Of a stretch of DNA of 40,988 bases, positions 6,989 to 16,041 are shown piece after piece (position 1 is the first letter of the stretch; each line of letters begins with the position of its first letter). This stretch comes from DASVAL01 sp035649575. Its GTDB lineage: Bacteria; Planctomycetota; UBA1135; UBA2386. A program made the translations under genes and the position numbers. The notes under the pieces were generated by a model. It saw only the letters and a program-made list of their open reading frames with translations. It did no database searches and had not been told where the DNA came from. The DNA is taken from NCBI GenBank assembly GCA_035649575.1, contig DASRJH010000113.1:1-40988 (forward strand). The letters are read 5' to 3'.

Positions 6989-9352
6989 CTACTTCAGCAG
7001 CCCCTGCCGCCAGCGCAGCACGGTCTGGTCGTCGGGCCACTTCTGCATGTACGCGACGGCCTTCGACTGCGCGCGTACGACGTCGCCGTTCTGCACGAGG
7101 TACTCGACCAACAGCTCGAGCAGTTCGCGCTCGTCGGGGAATCGCGCACTCGCCGCCTCGAGCGCCGTGATCGCCTCGCCGAGCCTCCCTGCGGACTCCA
7201 GCGCGATGGCATACACACAGGCATATCGCGGCCGATCCGGTGCGGCAGTCACTGCACCACCCAGCGCGACGATGGCCTCGTCGATCTTCTTCTGGCGCAC
7301 GAGGCACAGGCCGAGCGCGTGCAGCAGGTCGCCATGGTGCTTTGCGATCGCGAGGCCTTCGCGCAGCGTGCGTTCGCATTCGTCGTCGCGGCTACGGGCT
7401 CGATGCAGGTCGGCGAGATTCACGTAGGCCGGAAAGAACTGGGGGTGCAGGCGCAGTGCGGCGCGGAACTCCGCCTCGGCGGCGGCGGGGTCGCCGCGCT
7501 CGAGCTCGAGGCTGCCGAGGTTGAGCCGCCCCTCGGGGCGGTCGGCATTGAGGCGCTGCGCGGCCACGTACTCGGCGATGCCGGTACGAAGGGCCGCCGC
7601 GTCGGCCTCGGACCAGCTCGACGTGTCGACCGAGACGAAACCGCGCGCGGCCGCCATGCGCACGGCGCGAACGGGGTCGCGCAGCAGGCTCTGCAGCGGG
7701 GCACGCAACTCGATCGCCGAGTCGGCCAGGATGTCGGCAGCGATCCATCGCAGCAGTGGGCTTTCGTGCTTCATCGCTTCGAGCACGGCCCTGGCCGCGG
7801 CGGCATCGAGCGGCCGCGGCAGCTCGTGCAGCGCCGTCGCGCGCACGATGTCCGGTTGTTCGGGATCACCTGCGATCCGCAGCAACCGTGAGCTGGCATC
7901 GAAGCTGCGCGCGCGCGCCGCGGCGAACGCCTCGGTCCAGGTCGAACGGTCGGTGCGCAGGCGGCCATACCACTGCTGCAGGTGCGCTTGGGCCCACGCG
8001 GGCTTCTGGTCGCGGTGGCACGCCGTGCAGGCGTCGGGCACGCCGAACCGCGCCGCGAGGTCGGGCCGCGGCACCTTGAAGCTGTGGTCGTGACGCGCGT
8101 CGACGCCCATGTAGGTGACGGTCGGCGCATGGCAGGCGACGCAGGCCGCCGCCGCCGTGCCTTCTTGGTGGAAGTGGTGCTGCTTCGTGTCGAAGCGGGC
8201 TTCGTGGCACTGCAGGCAGATGCCGTTGCCGGGCACACGCAGGCCGCCCGTGTGCGGTTCGTGGCAGTCACTGCACGTGACGCCGTGCTGCGCCATGCGG
8301 CTCTGCAGGAACGACTGGTAGTTGTAGACCTCGCCCTGCATCTGGCCGTCGGCGTGGTAGAGCGGCGCGGTCAGCAATTCGGGCCAGTGCGTGTCGAGCA
8401 GCGGCCGGCCCGGCACGAAGTCCTCGCTGAACACCGTGCGCCGGCTGTGGCAGCGCGCACAGGTATCGAGCTCCTTCTGCGTCGCGCGCGGGCGCGAACG
8501 CTTCGGCACGCCGGTCTTCTCGTCGCGCACCCAGGTCGCGCCGCGTCGCTCGTCGAACGCAACGACGAGGCCCTTGCCCGGTCGATCGGCGAAGGCCCCG
8601 TAGCCGCGCTCGCCCTTCGCCCACGCGACGTGGTGTGATGCGGGGCCGTGGCACGCTTCGCACGATGCATCGAGCTCGGACCACCTGGTGTGGTAGCGGT
8701 CGTTCGCAGCGTCGTAGCCGCGGCGCAGGTTGGTCGAGTGGCACTCGGCGCACATGAAGTTCCAGTTCTGCTGGATGCCGGTCCAGTGCAGTTCGTCGCC
8801 TGCGGGCAGCCGCTCGGAAGGCAGCAGATGGAACCAGCGCTGGCCGCCTTGTTCTTTCGGCCGCGAGTCCCAGGCGATACCGAGCGCCTGCAAGCGGCCG
8901 TTGCCGATGTCGAGCAGATACTGCTGCAGCGGCAGAACGCCGAACACGTAGGCCACCGGGTAGTCGTGCAGCTGGCCGTCAGGGCCGTCGGTGCGGACGA
9001 CGAACCGGTCGCCCTGCTTTCCGAACGTCGAGGTCACGTCGAAGTGCGTGAACACAGCACCGCCGAAGTCACCGAGCACGGTCCCGGGCGCCGGCACCTG
9101 CATCGCGAGATCGTGGTGCGAGCCCGAGAACGCCGCGGTCTCGGCCGCGTGGCAGGCGGCACAGGCACCGCGACCGACATACTCGGCGGGTGCGATCTCC
9201 GCGTCGTCCGCGAGCATCCAAGATGTCAGCGCGACACCTGACACGAGCACGGCAAGGCCCAGCAGCATCAGGGCGCCGCGTCGCCTTCGGTTCGCGTCGT
9301 TCGATGCTCGGTCCACTGGGGCGGTGTAACCGATCCGCGTGGTCCGGAACAT
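6989..9352 (-). CDS. Octaheme c-type cytochrome with HEAT-like and TPR domains
   Basis: About 787 residues from the ATG at 9352; a GTG at 9316 and an ATG at 9268 are alternatives. A basic stretch (RRRR) and one hydrophobic segment at about 26-47 form an uncleaved or cleaved N-terminal signal. Eight CxxCH haem sites follow within about 400 residues: CAACH, CAECH, CEACH, CARCH, CSDCH, CLQCH, CVACH and CTACH. Next comes a helical repeat region with HEAT-like text ('LLRWIAADILADSAIELRAP', 'RAVRMAAARGF'), then TPRs ('AEAEFRAALRLHPQFFPAYV') to the C terminus. Cytochrome c554-like multihaem proteins fused to TPRs are common in planctomycetes and are periplasmic electron carriers or reductases of unknown substrate. 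It stands alone between divergent neighbours, so no partner is indicated. Confidence 0.85.
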   Translation of the reverse strand: MFRTTRIGYTAPVDRASNDANRRRRGALMLLGLAVLVSGVALTSWMLADDAEIAPAEYVGRGACAACHAAETAAFSGSHHDLAMQVPAPGTVLGDFGGAVFTHFDVTSTFGKQGDRFVVRTDGPDGQLHDYPVAYVFGVLPLQQYLLDIGNGRLQALGIAWDSRPKEQGGQRWFHLLPSERLPAGDELHWTGIQQNWNFMCAECHSTNLRRGYDAANDRYHTRWSELDASCEACHGPASHHVAWAKGERGYGAFADRPGKGLVVAFDERRGATWVRDEKTGVPKRSRPRATQKELDTCARCHSRRTVFSEDFVPGRPLLDTHWPELLTAPLYHADGQMQGEVYNYQSFLQSRMAQHGVTCSDCHEPHTGGLRVPGNGICLQCHEARFDTKQHHFHQEGTAAAACVACHAPTVTYMGVDARHDHSFKVPRPDLAARFGVPDACTACHRDQKPAWAQAHLQQWYGRLRTDRSTWTEAFAAARARSFDASSRLLRIAGDPEQPDIVRATALHELPRPLDAAAARAVLEAMKHESPLLRWIAADILADSAIELRAPLQSLLRDPVRAVRMAAARGFVSVDTSSWSEADAAALRTGIAEYVAAQRLNADRPEGRLNLGSLELERGDPAAAEAEFRAALRLHPQFFPAYVNLADLHRARSRDDECERTLREGLAIAKHHGDLLHALGLCLVRQKKIDEAIVALGGAVTAAPDRPRYACVYAIALESAGRLGEAITALEAASARFPDERELLELLVEYLVQNGDVVRAQSKAVAYMQKWPDDQTVLRWRQGLLK

Positions 9353-9467
9353 GGCGACCGCGGCGCCGCGTTTGCCTGCCTCGGCTGCGCCGGAGCACAG
9401 CAGCACGAGCATTTCCCGACCGCGCATGGCTCCTTGCATGCAGGCCCCTACCATGCGCCGGTCTCCT

Positions 9468-10055
9468 ATGCGAACCACCTACAGCGTGCTGCTCCTCACC
9501 TGCCTGTGCGCCTGCGCCACCCATGGCGGCCGGCACGGGTCCGCTCGTCCCGCGTTGACCGGTTTCCTGCCGGCCGCGCCTGCGGAGGTCGAGCCCGACA
9601 GGGCCTTCGAAAAGGGCAACGCCCCGAGTGACACGATGCTCGCGGCCGGCTTCGGCTTCACCACGAGCCCGAGCTCGTTCATGTTGGCGAGCACGCTCGA
9701 CTTCCCGTTGGACACGAACGTCACGGCCGGTCCGTCGGTGCAATACGGCGCCGATGACGACATCAGCATTGTCAGCATCACAGGCCAGCTCAAGTATTTC
9801 CTGCCGCTCACCGAGCTGTGGACGTTGTCGATCCGGCCCTACGTGACCGGCGGCATCGGCGTGGCGACCATCGACAAGGAGAACCGCGGCAGCGACTCGG
9901 GCATGCTCGTGAACATCGGCGCGGGCGTGCGCTACCTGACCGGCGAGAACTACCGCATCGGCAGCGAAGTGCGCTTGAACATCATGCCTGACGACGTCGC
10001 CGGCGAACCCACCTACATGTCGTTCGACCTGCTGCAGATCACGTTCGAGTTTTGA
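9468..10055 (+). CDS. Outer-membrane beta-barrel lipoprotein
   Basis: A protein of 195 residues starting at the ATG at 9468. The N terminus 'MRTTYSVLLLTCLCACATHG' is a type II signal with a lipobox-like 'LCAC'. The remainder alternates hydrophobic and polar residues in short strands with many glycines. It ends in phenylalanine after 'DLLQITFEF', the usual sorting signal of outer-membrane barrels recognised by BamA. The length suits an eight-stranded barrel of the OmpW/OmpA-like 'outer membrane beta-barrel domain' type. Segments such as 'LWTLSIRPYVTGGIGVA' and 'GAGVRYLTGENYRIGSEVRL' match that family style. Ligand and role are unknown. A TACCAT hexamer 13 bases before the start is a possible -10 element. 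Confidence 0.65.
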   Translation: MRTTYSVLLLTCLCACATHGGRHGSARPALTGFLPAAPAEVEPDRAFEKGNAPSDTMLAAGFGFTTSPSSFMLASTLDFPLDTNVTAGPSVQYGADDDISIVSITGQLKYFLPLTELWTLSIRPYVTGGIGVATIDKENRGSDSGMLVNIGAGVRYLTGENYRIGSEVRLNIMPDDVAGEPTYMSFDLLQITFEF

Positions 10056-10079
10056 GCCTGCTCGCCCGCGCGACCTGGC

Positions 10080-10325
10080 TCAGAGCTTGCCGAGCAGCTG
10101 CGACACCTCGAGGCCGATGTCTTCGCCACAGGCCAGGCCGTGCAGGTTGCCCGACATGAAGTGGATGCCGCCGTAGAGCCGGCTCATGCCGCTCTCGAGG
10201 GCAGCCCGCGAGAAGTGCTGATGGAAGCGAGTGACGCCGGGCAGGTCGTCGGAGCCCACCGGGAACATCTCTGCTGCCCCGCGAAGCACCGTTTGCTTGC
10301 GGCGCTGCCAGCGCCCAGCCATCCT
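10080..10325 (-). pseudogene. Remnant of a vanadium-dependent haloperoxidase/PAP2 C terminus
   Basis: The minus-strand frame ending at the TGA at 10080-10082 encodes about 62 residues that read like the C terminus of a vanadium haloperoxidase-type PAP2 enzyme. They include 'FPVGSDDLPGVTRFHQHFSR', then 'GMSRLYGGIHFMSGN' and 'GLACGEDIG'. The 'SR-x-Y-G-G-I-H-F' block is the conserved C-terminal vanadate or phosphate-binding motif with its catalytic histidine. Upstream the frame runs into the divergent M1 peptidase gene (start 10333) without a plausible start or the earlier K-R-PSGH motifs, so about 80% of the protein is missing. It is best read as a truncated, decayed gene. The 5' boundary given is approximate. 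Confidence 0.7.
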
Positions 10326-10332
10326 GGCACGA

Positions 10333-12264
10333 ATGCTCCTTCGATCCCCCGCATTCCGCCGGACGCTGCTGTTCGCGTGCCTGCCCGCGGCCCTGCTGGC
10401 GCAGAATCGCGATGAGTATTCGCGCGCGCCGAAGCCGCGCCCCGACGTCACGATCTTCAGCCCGCTCGAGCTGCCGACGCCGAACCGCGTGCGCACGGCC
10501 TCGGGAGCCCCGGGCCCCGACTACTGGCAGCAGCAGGTCGACTACCGCATCGACGCGCGTCTCGATCCGATCGAACGCCGACTGACAGCCAGCGAGCACG
10601 TCACCTACCACAACAACTCGCCCGAGGCCCTCGACTACCTCTGGGTGCACCTCGAGCAGAACATCCTGCGCAAGGACAGCATCGGCTCGCTCATCGACGG
10701 CGGTGCCGCGATCGGCAGCGGACCTTCGGACCACACCGAAGGCGTGGTCGTGTCGCGCGTCGACGCGGCCGGCGCGCCGCTGCCCTTCAAGGTCTACGAC
10801 ACGCTGATGCGCGTCGACCTGCCGCATCCGCTGCGCGGGGGTTCGAAGTTCGAGTTCCAGATCGACTGGTCGTTCGAGATCCCGAAGCGGATCTTCCGGC
10901 GCTACGGCACGCTCGTGGTCGAGAAGGGCACGATCTGGGAGCTCGCGCAGTGGTTCCCGGCTGTGGCGGTCTACGACGACGTGCACGGCTGGAACACGCT
11001 GCCCTATCTCGGCAGCGGCGAGTTCTACACGAACTTCGGCAACGTCGATCTCGCGATCACCGTGCCGCGCGACCACCTCGTCGTCGCGAGCGGCGTGCTG
11101 CAGAACGCGAGCGAGGTGCTGACCACGACGCAGCAGGAACGGCTCGCTGCGGCCAGGCAGAGCAAGGACACCGTGATGATCCGCGGCAAGGACGAAGTCG
11201 GCGATCCGGCGAGCCGCCCCGCGGGCGACGGACCGCTGACGTGGCGCTTCCGCGCCGAGAACGTGCGCACGGTCGCGTTCGCCTCGTCGGAAGCGTTCAT
11301 GCTCGACGCAGCTTCGACGGGCGACGTGCTCGTGCAATCGGCCTACGCCGAGGACTCGCTGCCGATCTGGGGCCAGTCGACGCAGATGCTGCGCACCGCG
11401 ATCGAGGGCTACAGCAAGCGCTGGTTCCCCTACCCGTATCCGGTCGCGACCAACGTCGGCGGCGTCGAGGGCGGCATGGAGTACCCGATGATCATCTTCT
11501 GCTTCGGACGCAACAAGACGAGCGCGCAACAGCTCTATGGCGTCACGACGCACGAGATCGGGCACAACTGGTTTCCGATGCTCGTCAACACCGACGAACG
11601 GCGCCACGCGTGGATGGACGAAGGCTTCAACACGTTCATCAACAAGTACTCGACGCAGGACTGGTTCCCGAAGTCGAAGCCGCCGAAGGCCGCAGCGTTC
11701 GCCGCGATGCTGCGCGCGCCCGGCGTGCCGATCGTCACGAACGCGGACCGCCTCACGGGTATGCAGCTCGGCCTGCTGCAATACGAGAAGACGGGCGTCG
11801 GCCTCTTGATCCTGCGCGAGTACGTGCTCGGCACCGAACGCTTCGACGATGCGTTCCGCGCCTACATCCGGCGCTGGGCGTTCAAGTCCCCGCAGCCGGC
11901 GGACTTCTTCCGCACGATGGAGGACGTCGCGGGCATGGACCTCGCGTGGTTCTGGAGGGGATGGTTTCTCGAGGACGCGATGCTCGACCAGGCCGTCGAA
12001 GACGTGCAGCAGCCGACCGAGAAGCGGGGCACGCGCATCACGTTCGTCAACAAGGAGCGGCAGGTGATGCCGCTCAGCTTCCGCGCGACGTTCGAGGACG
12101 GCACGACCGAGGAGCGGCGTCTGCCCGTCGAGATCTGGCACCAATCGGACAAGGTCTTGGTCACGCTCGAAGGCAGGGGCAAGGTCACCGAGGTCCGCAT
12201 CGACCCGGACCAGATGCTGCCGGACGTCGCTCGCAAGAACAACCTGTGGACCGCGCCGGAGTGA
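10333..12264 (+). CDS. Secreted M1-family metallopeptidase
   Basis: A protein of 643 residues from the ATG at 10333, with signal peptide 'RTLLFACLPAALLAQ'. The gluzincin centre is complete: 'HEIGHNW' at 407-413 gives the two zinc histidines and the catalytic Glu408, and 'MDEGFNTFINKYS' supplies the third ligand Glu 19 residues on. The upstream 'GVEGGMEYPM' replaces the GAMEN exopeptidase loop. The N-terminal beta domain starts at 'DYRIDARLDPIERRLTASEH', the usual M1 saddle. Family members are zinc aminopeptidases; the secreted bacterial branch digests peptides in the periplasm or outside the cell. The gene stops 12 bases before the end of the convergent hydrolase gene, with no terminator between them. 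Confidence 0.88.
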   Translation: MLLRSPAFRRTLLFACLPAALLAQNRDEYSRAPKPRPDVTIFSPLELPTPNRVRTASGAPGPDYWQQQVDYRIDARLDPIERRLTASEHVTYHNNSPEALDYLWVHLEQNILRKDSIGSLIDGGAAIGSGPSDHTEGVVVSRVDAAGAPLPFKVYDTLMRVDLPHPLRGGSKFEFQIDWSFEIPKRIFRRYGTLVVEKGTIWELAQWFPAVAVYDDVHGWNTLPYLGSGEFYTNFGNVDLAITVPRDHLVVASGVLQNASEVLTTTQQERLAAARQSKDTVMIRGKDEVGDPASRPAGDGPLTWRFRAENVRTVAFASSEAFMLDAASTGDVLVQSAYAEDSLPIWGQSTQMLRTAIEGYSKRWFPYPYPVATNVGGVEGGMEYPMIIFCFGRNKTSAQQLYGVTTHEIGHNWFPMLVNTDERRHAWMDEGFNTFINKYSTQDWFPKSKPPKAAAFAAMLRAPGVPIVTNADRLTGMQLGLLQYEKTGVGLLILREYVLGTERFDDAFRAYIRRWAFKSPQPADFFRTMEDVAGMDLAWFWRGWFLEDAMLDQAVEDVQQPTEKRGTRITFVNKERQVMPLSFRATFEDGTTEERRLPVEIWHQSDKVLVTLEGRGKVTEVRIDPDQMLPDVARKNNLWTAPE

Positions 12265-12276
12265 GCCCGCGTCCGG

Positions 12277-13569
12277 CTATCGCACGACGGTCTTGGTCGC
12301 CCCGACCCACGCGGCGATGCGCACGAACACCGGGTGCTCCTCGGCCTTCTCGACGCGCCCGAGCAGGCCGCGCAGCCGCACGAGGCCGTGGTGGTCGAGC
12401 GGCACGAGCTCCGGCTCGACACCGTCGAGTCGGCCGCGCGCCACGCTGACGGCGCCGTCGCCCTTGCCGTCGACGAGCTCGTCGAGGTCGCCGAGCCAGC
12501 GCTCGAGCCGCGGCCGCACGACCTTCGCGAGACCGCGGTCTGCGAGCGCGTCCTTCACGGCCTGCTGGATCGAACCGAGCTCCTGCTCGCGCAGCACCGA
12601 ACGCGTGCCGAGCACGAGGTGATACTCGACGCGCGGATTGCGGCCCCGTTGCGCCATCTTGCCGAGGCAGACGGAACCCGGCAGCAGGTCGCCGCCTGCC
12701 TCGCCGAGGCCGTCCTGCCAGTGGTCGATCACGATCGAGAGCAGTTCGCGCGCGAACGCCTCGGTACCCGCGTCGCGCACCACGTCGGCGACCTCGAGCG
12801 CGATGCGGAAGCCAGCCAGGTTGGAGCCCGAGTTGGGCACGCCGGTCAGGATCAGCGTGCGCACGTTGCCGGGATCGAGTGCCTCGTCCTCGACGACCGC
12901 GCGCGCCACGAGGCCCCCCATGCTGTGGCCGACGATCGCGACGGGCTGCGGGCCGAGCCGGCGCAGCCGGGCCGACAACTCGGCGGCCACGCGCTCGATC
13001 GCTTCGTCGTTCGGGTAGCTGAACGTCGCCACCTGTACCCGCCGCGGCTCGGCCTCGAGGAAGGTGCGCAGGTCCTTCCACATGCTCGCGTCGTTCTCGA
13101 CGCCGTGCACGAGCACGCACAGCGGGCGCGCTGCGTCGATCGCGGGCGGCAACGCGAGCTCGTACTTGCGTTCCGCCGCGTCTTCGCCCGCGAGACGCGC
13201 CGCGAACAGCGCGAGACGCGCGCGCAGCTGGCGCCGCACTTCGCGGGTGCGTTCGCGATCGATCGCAACGACGAGCTGGCTCTCTGCGAAGTCGCGCCGG
13301 AAGCGCACCGTCTCGAGCAGCAGCTTGCGACTCGCGAGCAGCAGCAGGAATCCAGGCGCGCCGCGCAGGTCGATGCGCACCTCGGGCACGGGCAGGGCGC
13401 TGCCGTCGAGCTCGTAGGCGGCGAACAACTCACGCACGAGCTCGCCGACGTGCAGCCGGCCGTCGTGCAGCGGGACCGTGAACTGGCGCTGCGACGACGG
13501 CAGAGGTTCCTGCGCCCGCAGCAGCAACGCTGCCAGCACGCAGAGGCACGGCAAGAGCAGTCGACGCAT
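12277..13569 (-). CDS. Secreted alpha/beta hydrolase, lipase-like
   Basis: A protein of 430 residues from the ATG at 13569. The signal peptide is 'RRLLLPCLCVLAALLLRAQ'. The hydrolase fold begins at about residue 150 with 'PLCVLVHGVENDASMW', which carries the oxyanion HG. The nucleophile elbow is 'VAIVGHSMGGLVARAV' (G-H-S-M-G). The likely acid and base are in 'GDGAVSVARG' and 'PLDHHGLVRL'. The first 130 residues are a separate domain of unknown function, containing the charged stretch 'DRERTREVRRQLRARLALF'. The GHSMGG box and the 'GVPNSGSNLAGF' segment resemble triacylglycerol lipases and PGAP1-like esterases. Substrate is unknown. Confidence 0.8.
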   Translation of the reverse strand: MRRLLLPCLCVLAALLLRAQEPLPSSQRQFTVPLHDGRLHVGELVRELFAAYELDGSALPVPEVRIDLRGAPGFLLLLASRKLLLETVRFRRDFAESQLVVAIDRERTREVRRQLRARLALFAARLAGEDAAERKYELALPPAIDAARPLCVLVHGVENDASMWKDLRTFLEAEPRRVQVATFSYPNDEAIERVAAELSARLRRLGPQPVAIVGHSMGGLVARAVVEDEALDPGNVRTLILTGVPNSGSNLAGFRIALEVADVVRDAGTEAFARELLSIVIDHWQDGLGEAGGDLLPGSVCLGKMAQRGRNPRVEYHLVLGTRSVLREQELGSIQQAVKDALADRGLAKVVRPRLERWLGDLDELVDGKGDGAVSVARGRLDGVEPELVPLDHHGLVRLRGLLGRVEKAEEHPVFVRIAAWVGATKTVVR

Positions 13570-13666
13570 GCACGGACGATCATCGCGAAACCGGTTCTCT
13601 CGAACCAGTTGGCGCTGGGCGGGCAGGATGCCGCCCGCGCGGCGCACCCGACTTGCGGCGCGGCAA

Positions 13667-13672
13667 TAGAAT
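13667..13672 (+). promoter_or_regulatory. Candidate -10 element for the 13712 gene
   Basis: TAGAAT lies 40 bases before the ATG at 13712, in the 142-bp spacer between divergent genes. This spacing would leave a leader of about 30 bases. No convincing -35 element was found. Confidence 0.25.
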
Positions 13673-13711
13673 GGCCCTCCCCCACCACCACACTCGACCC
13701 GGAGTCCCGCG

Positions 13712-14194
13712 ATGCGATTCCTCCTGCCCTGCCTTCTCGCCGGCGCGATCGCCGGAAACGTCACCGCCCAATACAACGAGGTCGGCCTCACGATGGACGG
13801 TGGCGTGCTCACCGTGATCTACGGCCAGGTCTGCGGGCCCGTGACCTGCCAGCCGTTTCCGGGCGGCACCGTCGGCCCGGGCCAGACCCGCCTGCTGGTC
13901 CACTACTCGAATCCGACCTCGCTCTACATCATCGCGATCGGCCTGCAGGGCCCGTGCCTCCCGGTGCCGGGCTTCGGCAACGTGCTGCTGCTCGACAGCC
14001 CCGTCATCCTTTCGTTCGGCGTGACCAGCACACCGCCGTTCGTGCCGACGGGATGCAACCAGGGCATGGACTCCTACACGCTGTCGATCCCACCGTCGGC
14101 GCCTCTCGGCTTCCAGTTCCGCGTGCAGTCGCTCGGTTTCTCGAACTTCGGCGTGCTGGCCTTCGGCCCCGCGATCGAAGCCACGATCCAGTGA
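13712..14194 (+). CDS. Small secreted protein of unknown function
   Basis: A protein of 160 residues with signal peptide 'RFLLPCLLAGAIAGNVTAQ'. The mature part is rich in Gly, Pro and beta-branched residues and poor in charge. It has four cysteines in the segments 'QVCGPVTCQPF', 'GPCLPVPG' and 'TGCNQG', probably paired as disulfides. It is predicted all-beta and exported. The C-terminal 80 residues ('GFGNVLLLDSPVILSFG', then 'LGFQFRVQSLGFSNFGV' and 'IEATIQ') resemble the terminal beta domain of many secreted planctomycete proteins of unknown role. I do not assign a function. A strong hairpin begins at its stop codon. Confidence 0.7.
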   Translation: MRFLLPCLLAGAIAGNVTAQYNEVGLTMDGGVLTVIYGQVCGPVTCQPFPGGTVGPGQTRLLVHYSNPTSLYIIAIGLQGPCLPVPGFGNVLLLDSPVILSFGVTSTPPFVPTGCNQGMDSYTLSIPPSAPLGFQFRVQSLGFSNFGVLAFGPAIEATIQ

Positions 14195-14218
14195 GCCGGC
14201 TCGCGTTGCGAGCCGGCT
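14194..14218. terminator. Bidirectional terminator-like hairpin
   Basis: A perfect 11-bp GC-rich inverted repeat, AGCCGGCTCGC / GCGAGCCGGCT, with loop GTT. It lies between the stop of the secreted protein (14194) and the stop of the convergent S46 peptidase (14232). There is no T tract on either side, which is common for terminators in very GC-rich genomes. Confidence 0.7.
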
Positions 14219-14231
14219 GTGATGCCCCGGG

Positions 14232-15899
14232 CTACTTGCCGTCGCGCAGCTCGCGCACGAGGTCGTTCTCCGCGTAGACCTTCGCGATCGCTTCGAGGAT
14301 GCCGCCCGTGTGCACGCTGACGGTTCGATTCACGCGCTCGTCGAACCAGAAGTGGCCCGGCAGCGACTCGATGTTGCCGTCGAACACGAGACCGACGACC
14401 TCGGCGTTGCGGTTCAGCACGGGGCTGCCCGAGTTGCCGCCGATGATGTCGCACGTGCAGACGAAGTTGATCGGCGTGTCGAGGGTCAGCTTCGCCTTCG
14501 CGTCGGTCCAGCGCTTCGGCAGGTCGAACGGGGACTGGTTGTCGAACGCGGCGTTGCGCTCGTAGAGACCGTTGAACGTCGTCTTCGGTGGCACCATCGT
14601 CGTGCCGGCTTCGTAACCCTTGACCGTCCCGTACGACAGGCGCAGCGTGAACGTCGCGTCCGGATACATCGCCGTGCCGTAGACCTCGAAGCGCGCCTTG
14701 TTGATCACTGCCTTGGCCGGCGGCGTGATCTCGCGGTCGAGCTTGGCGCGGAACTTCTGCAGCTCGGAGCGCGGCTTCTTCGACTCGATCAGCAGGCGGT
14801 ACTCGGCGTAACCGGCCGCGATCGACTCGAACGCGGCCTTGACCTCGGGCTTGCCCGACTTCTCGATCAGCTCGTCGTCGCGCACCTTGATCTTCGCCAT
14901 CATCGTGGCGTCGCGCAGCCCCGCGAGATGCCCCTCGAAGGCTTTCAGGGTGTTGGCCGCGCCGAAATACTGGTCGCGCAGGTCGAACGCGGCCTTCTCG
15001 CTCTTCGCCATCTGCGCCTTCATCATCTCGCATGCTTGGCGGAGTTGGGCGACCTCCATCGGCTTGCGCACGTCGCGCAGGAACTCCATCTCGGCATGCG
15101 TCAGCAGCCGCGCAGTGTCGCCCGGATGGCCCGACACGAAGACGAGCTCGTCGGTCTTCGCGCCTTCGGCCTTCATCTTGAAGTACCACTTCGAGGAGTC
15201 GACGGGCTTGCCGTCCTCGTAGACGCGGAAGAACGCGCAGTCGAGGTCGTAGCGCGGATAGGTGAAGTTGTCCGGATCGCCGCCGAAGAACGCGACCTGC
15301 TTCTCGGGCGCGAACACGGCGCGCACGTCGTCGTAGACGTGATAGACGTGGATGCGGAACTGCTGGCCGTCGTAGAGCGGCACCGGCTGCGCTTCGATGT
15401 GCTTCTCCTGGTCGCTGAGCGCGTGGCACATATCCTCGAACTTCGCGCGCCACTCGTTGCCTTCGGGCGTCTTGTCGGCCTCCTTCGCCGCGAGCATCTC
15501 CTTCGTCACGTCCTTGATCTCGATCAGCTGGCGCAGCGTCAGGTCCTTGCCGGCCGGCTCGCTGCCGTAGAGACGCGAGCTGAACCCATCCTTGACCCAG
15601 TCCTTCTCCTGCGTCGAGATCTTCTGCAACGTCTCGAGCGCGACGTGGTGGTTCGTCATCACGAGGCCGTTCGCGGAGACGAACGAACCCGAGCCGCCCG
15701 TGTCGAAGCGCACCGAGCCGAGCCTCACGTGGTCGAGCCACTCCTTGGTCGGTTCGAAGTTGTACTTGTCCTTGAGCACCTGCAGCGGCAAGCCGTCGAA
15801 CGGCCACATGCCCTCGTCGGGCAGCGCCATCGAGGTCGGGAAGACAGTGCCGAACGCGAAGACGGCGGCGGCTAGATGAACGAGCGGATTCAGTTGCAT
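14232..15899 (-). CDS. Secreted S46-family serine peptidase, compact form
   Basis: A protein of 555 residues from the ATG at 15899, which has a GAGGA ribosome site just upstream. After a signal peptide ('LVHLAAAVFAFGTVF') the mature protein opens with 'ALPDEGMWPFDGLP', typical of S46 dipeptidyl peptidases. The triad is visible: His85 in 'GLVMTNHHVALE', Asp220 in 'DLDCAFFRVYEDG' and Ser490 in 'GGNSGSPVLN'. Family members (DPP7, DPP11) remove dipeptides from peptide N termini in the periplasm. The His position matches P. gingivalis DPP11 (from memory). The Asp-to-Ser distance is about 270 residues instead of about 430, so the alpha-helical lid domain looks much reduced. Specificity is undetermined. 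Confidence 0.88.
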   Translation of the reverse strand: MQLNPLVHLAAAVFAFGTVFPTSMALPDEGMWPFDGLPLQVLKDKYNFEPTKEWLDHVRLGSVRFDTGGSGSFVSANGLVMTNHHVALETLQKISTQEKDWVKDGFSSRLYGSEPAGKDLTLRQLIEIKDVTKEMLAAKEADKTPEGNEWRAKFEDMCHALSDQEKHIEAQPVPLYDGQQFRIHVYHVYDDVRAVFAPEKQVAFFGGDPDNFTYPRYDLDCAFFRVYEDGKPVDSSKWYFKMKAEGAKTDELVFVSGHPGDTARLLTHAEMEFLRDVRKPMEVAQLRQACEMMKAQMAKSEKAAFDLRDQYFGAANTLKAFEGHLAGLRDATMMAKIKVRDDELIEKSGKPEVKAAFESIAAGYAEYRLLIESKKPRSELQKFRAKLDREITPPAKAVINKARFEVYGTAMYPDATFTLRLSYGTVKGYEAGTTMVPPKTTFNGLYERNAAFDNQSPFDLPKRWTDAKAKLTLDTPINFVCTCDIIGGNSGSPVLNRNAEVVGLVFDGNIESLPGHFWFDERVNRTVSVHTGGILEAIAKVYAENDLVRELRDGK

Positions 15900-16041
15900 T
15901 GGTTCCTCGGGGAAGGCCGAAGCGGTCCGGCCGACGAGCGGCGCATGATAGACAACGACCGCGCGCAGGCCACTGCTCAGCAGATTCTCCGTACCACACA
16001 CGCCGGTGCAACGAACGGCGCGACTCCCTACCATCGCGGTG

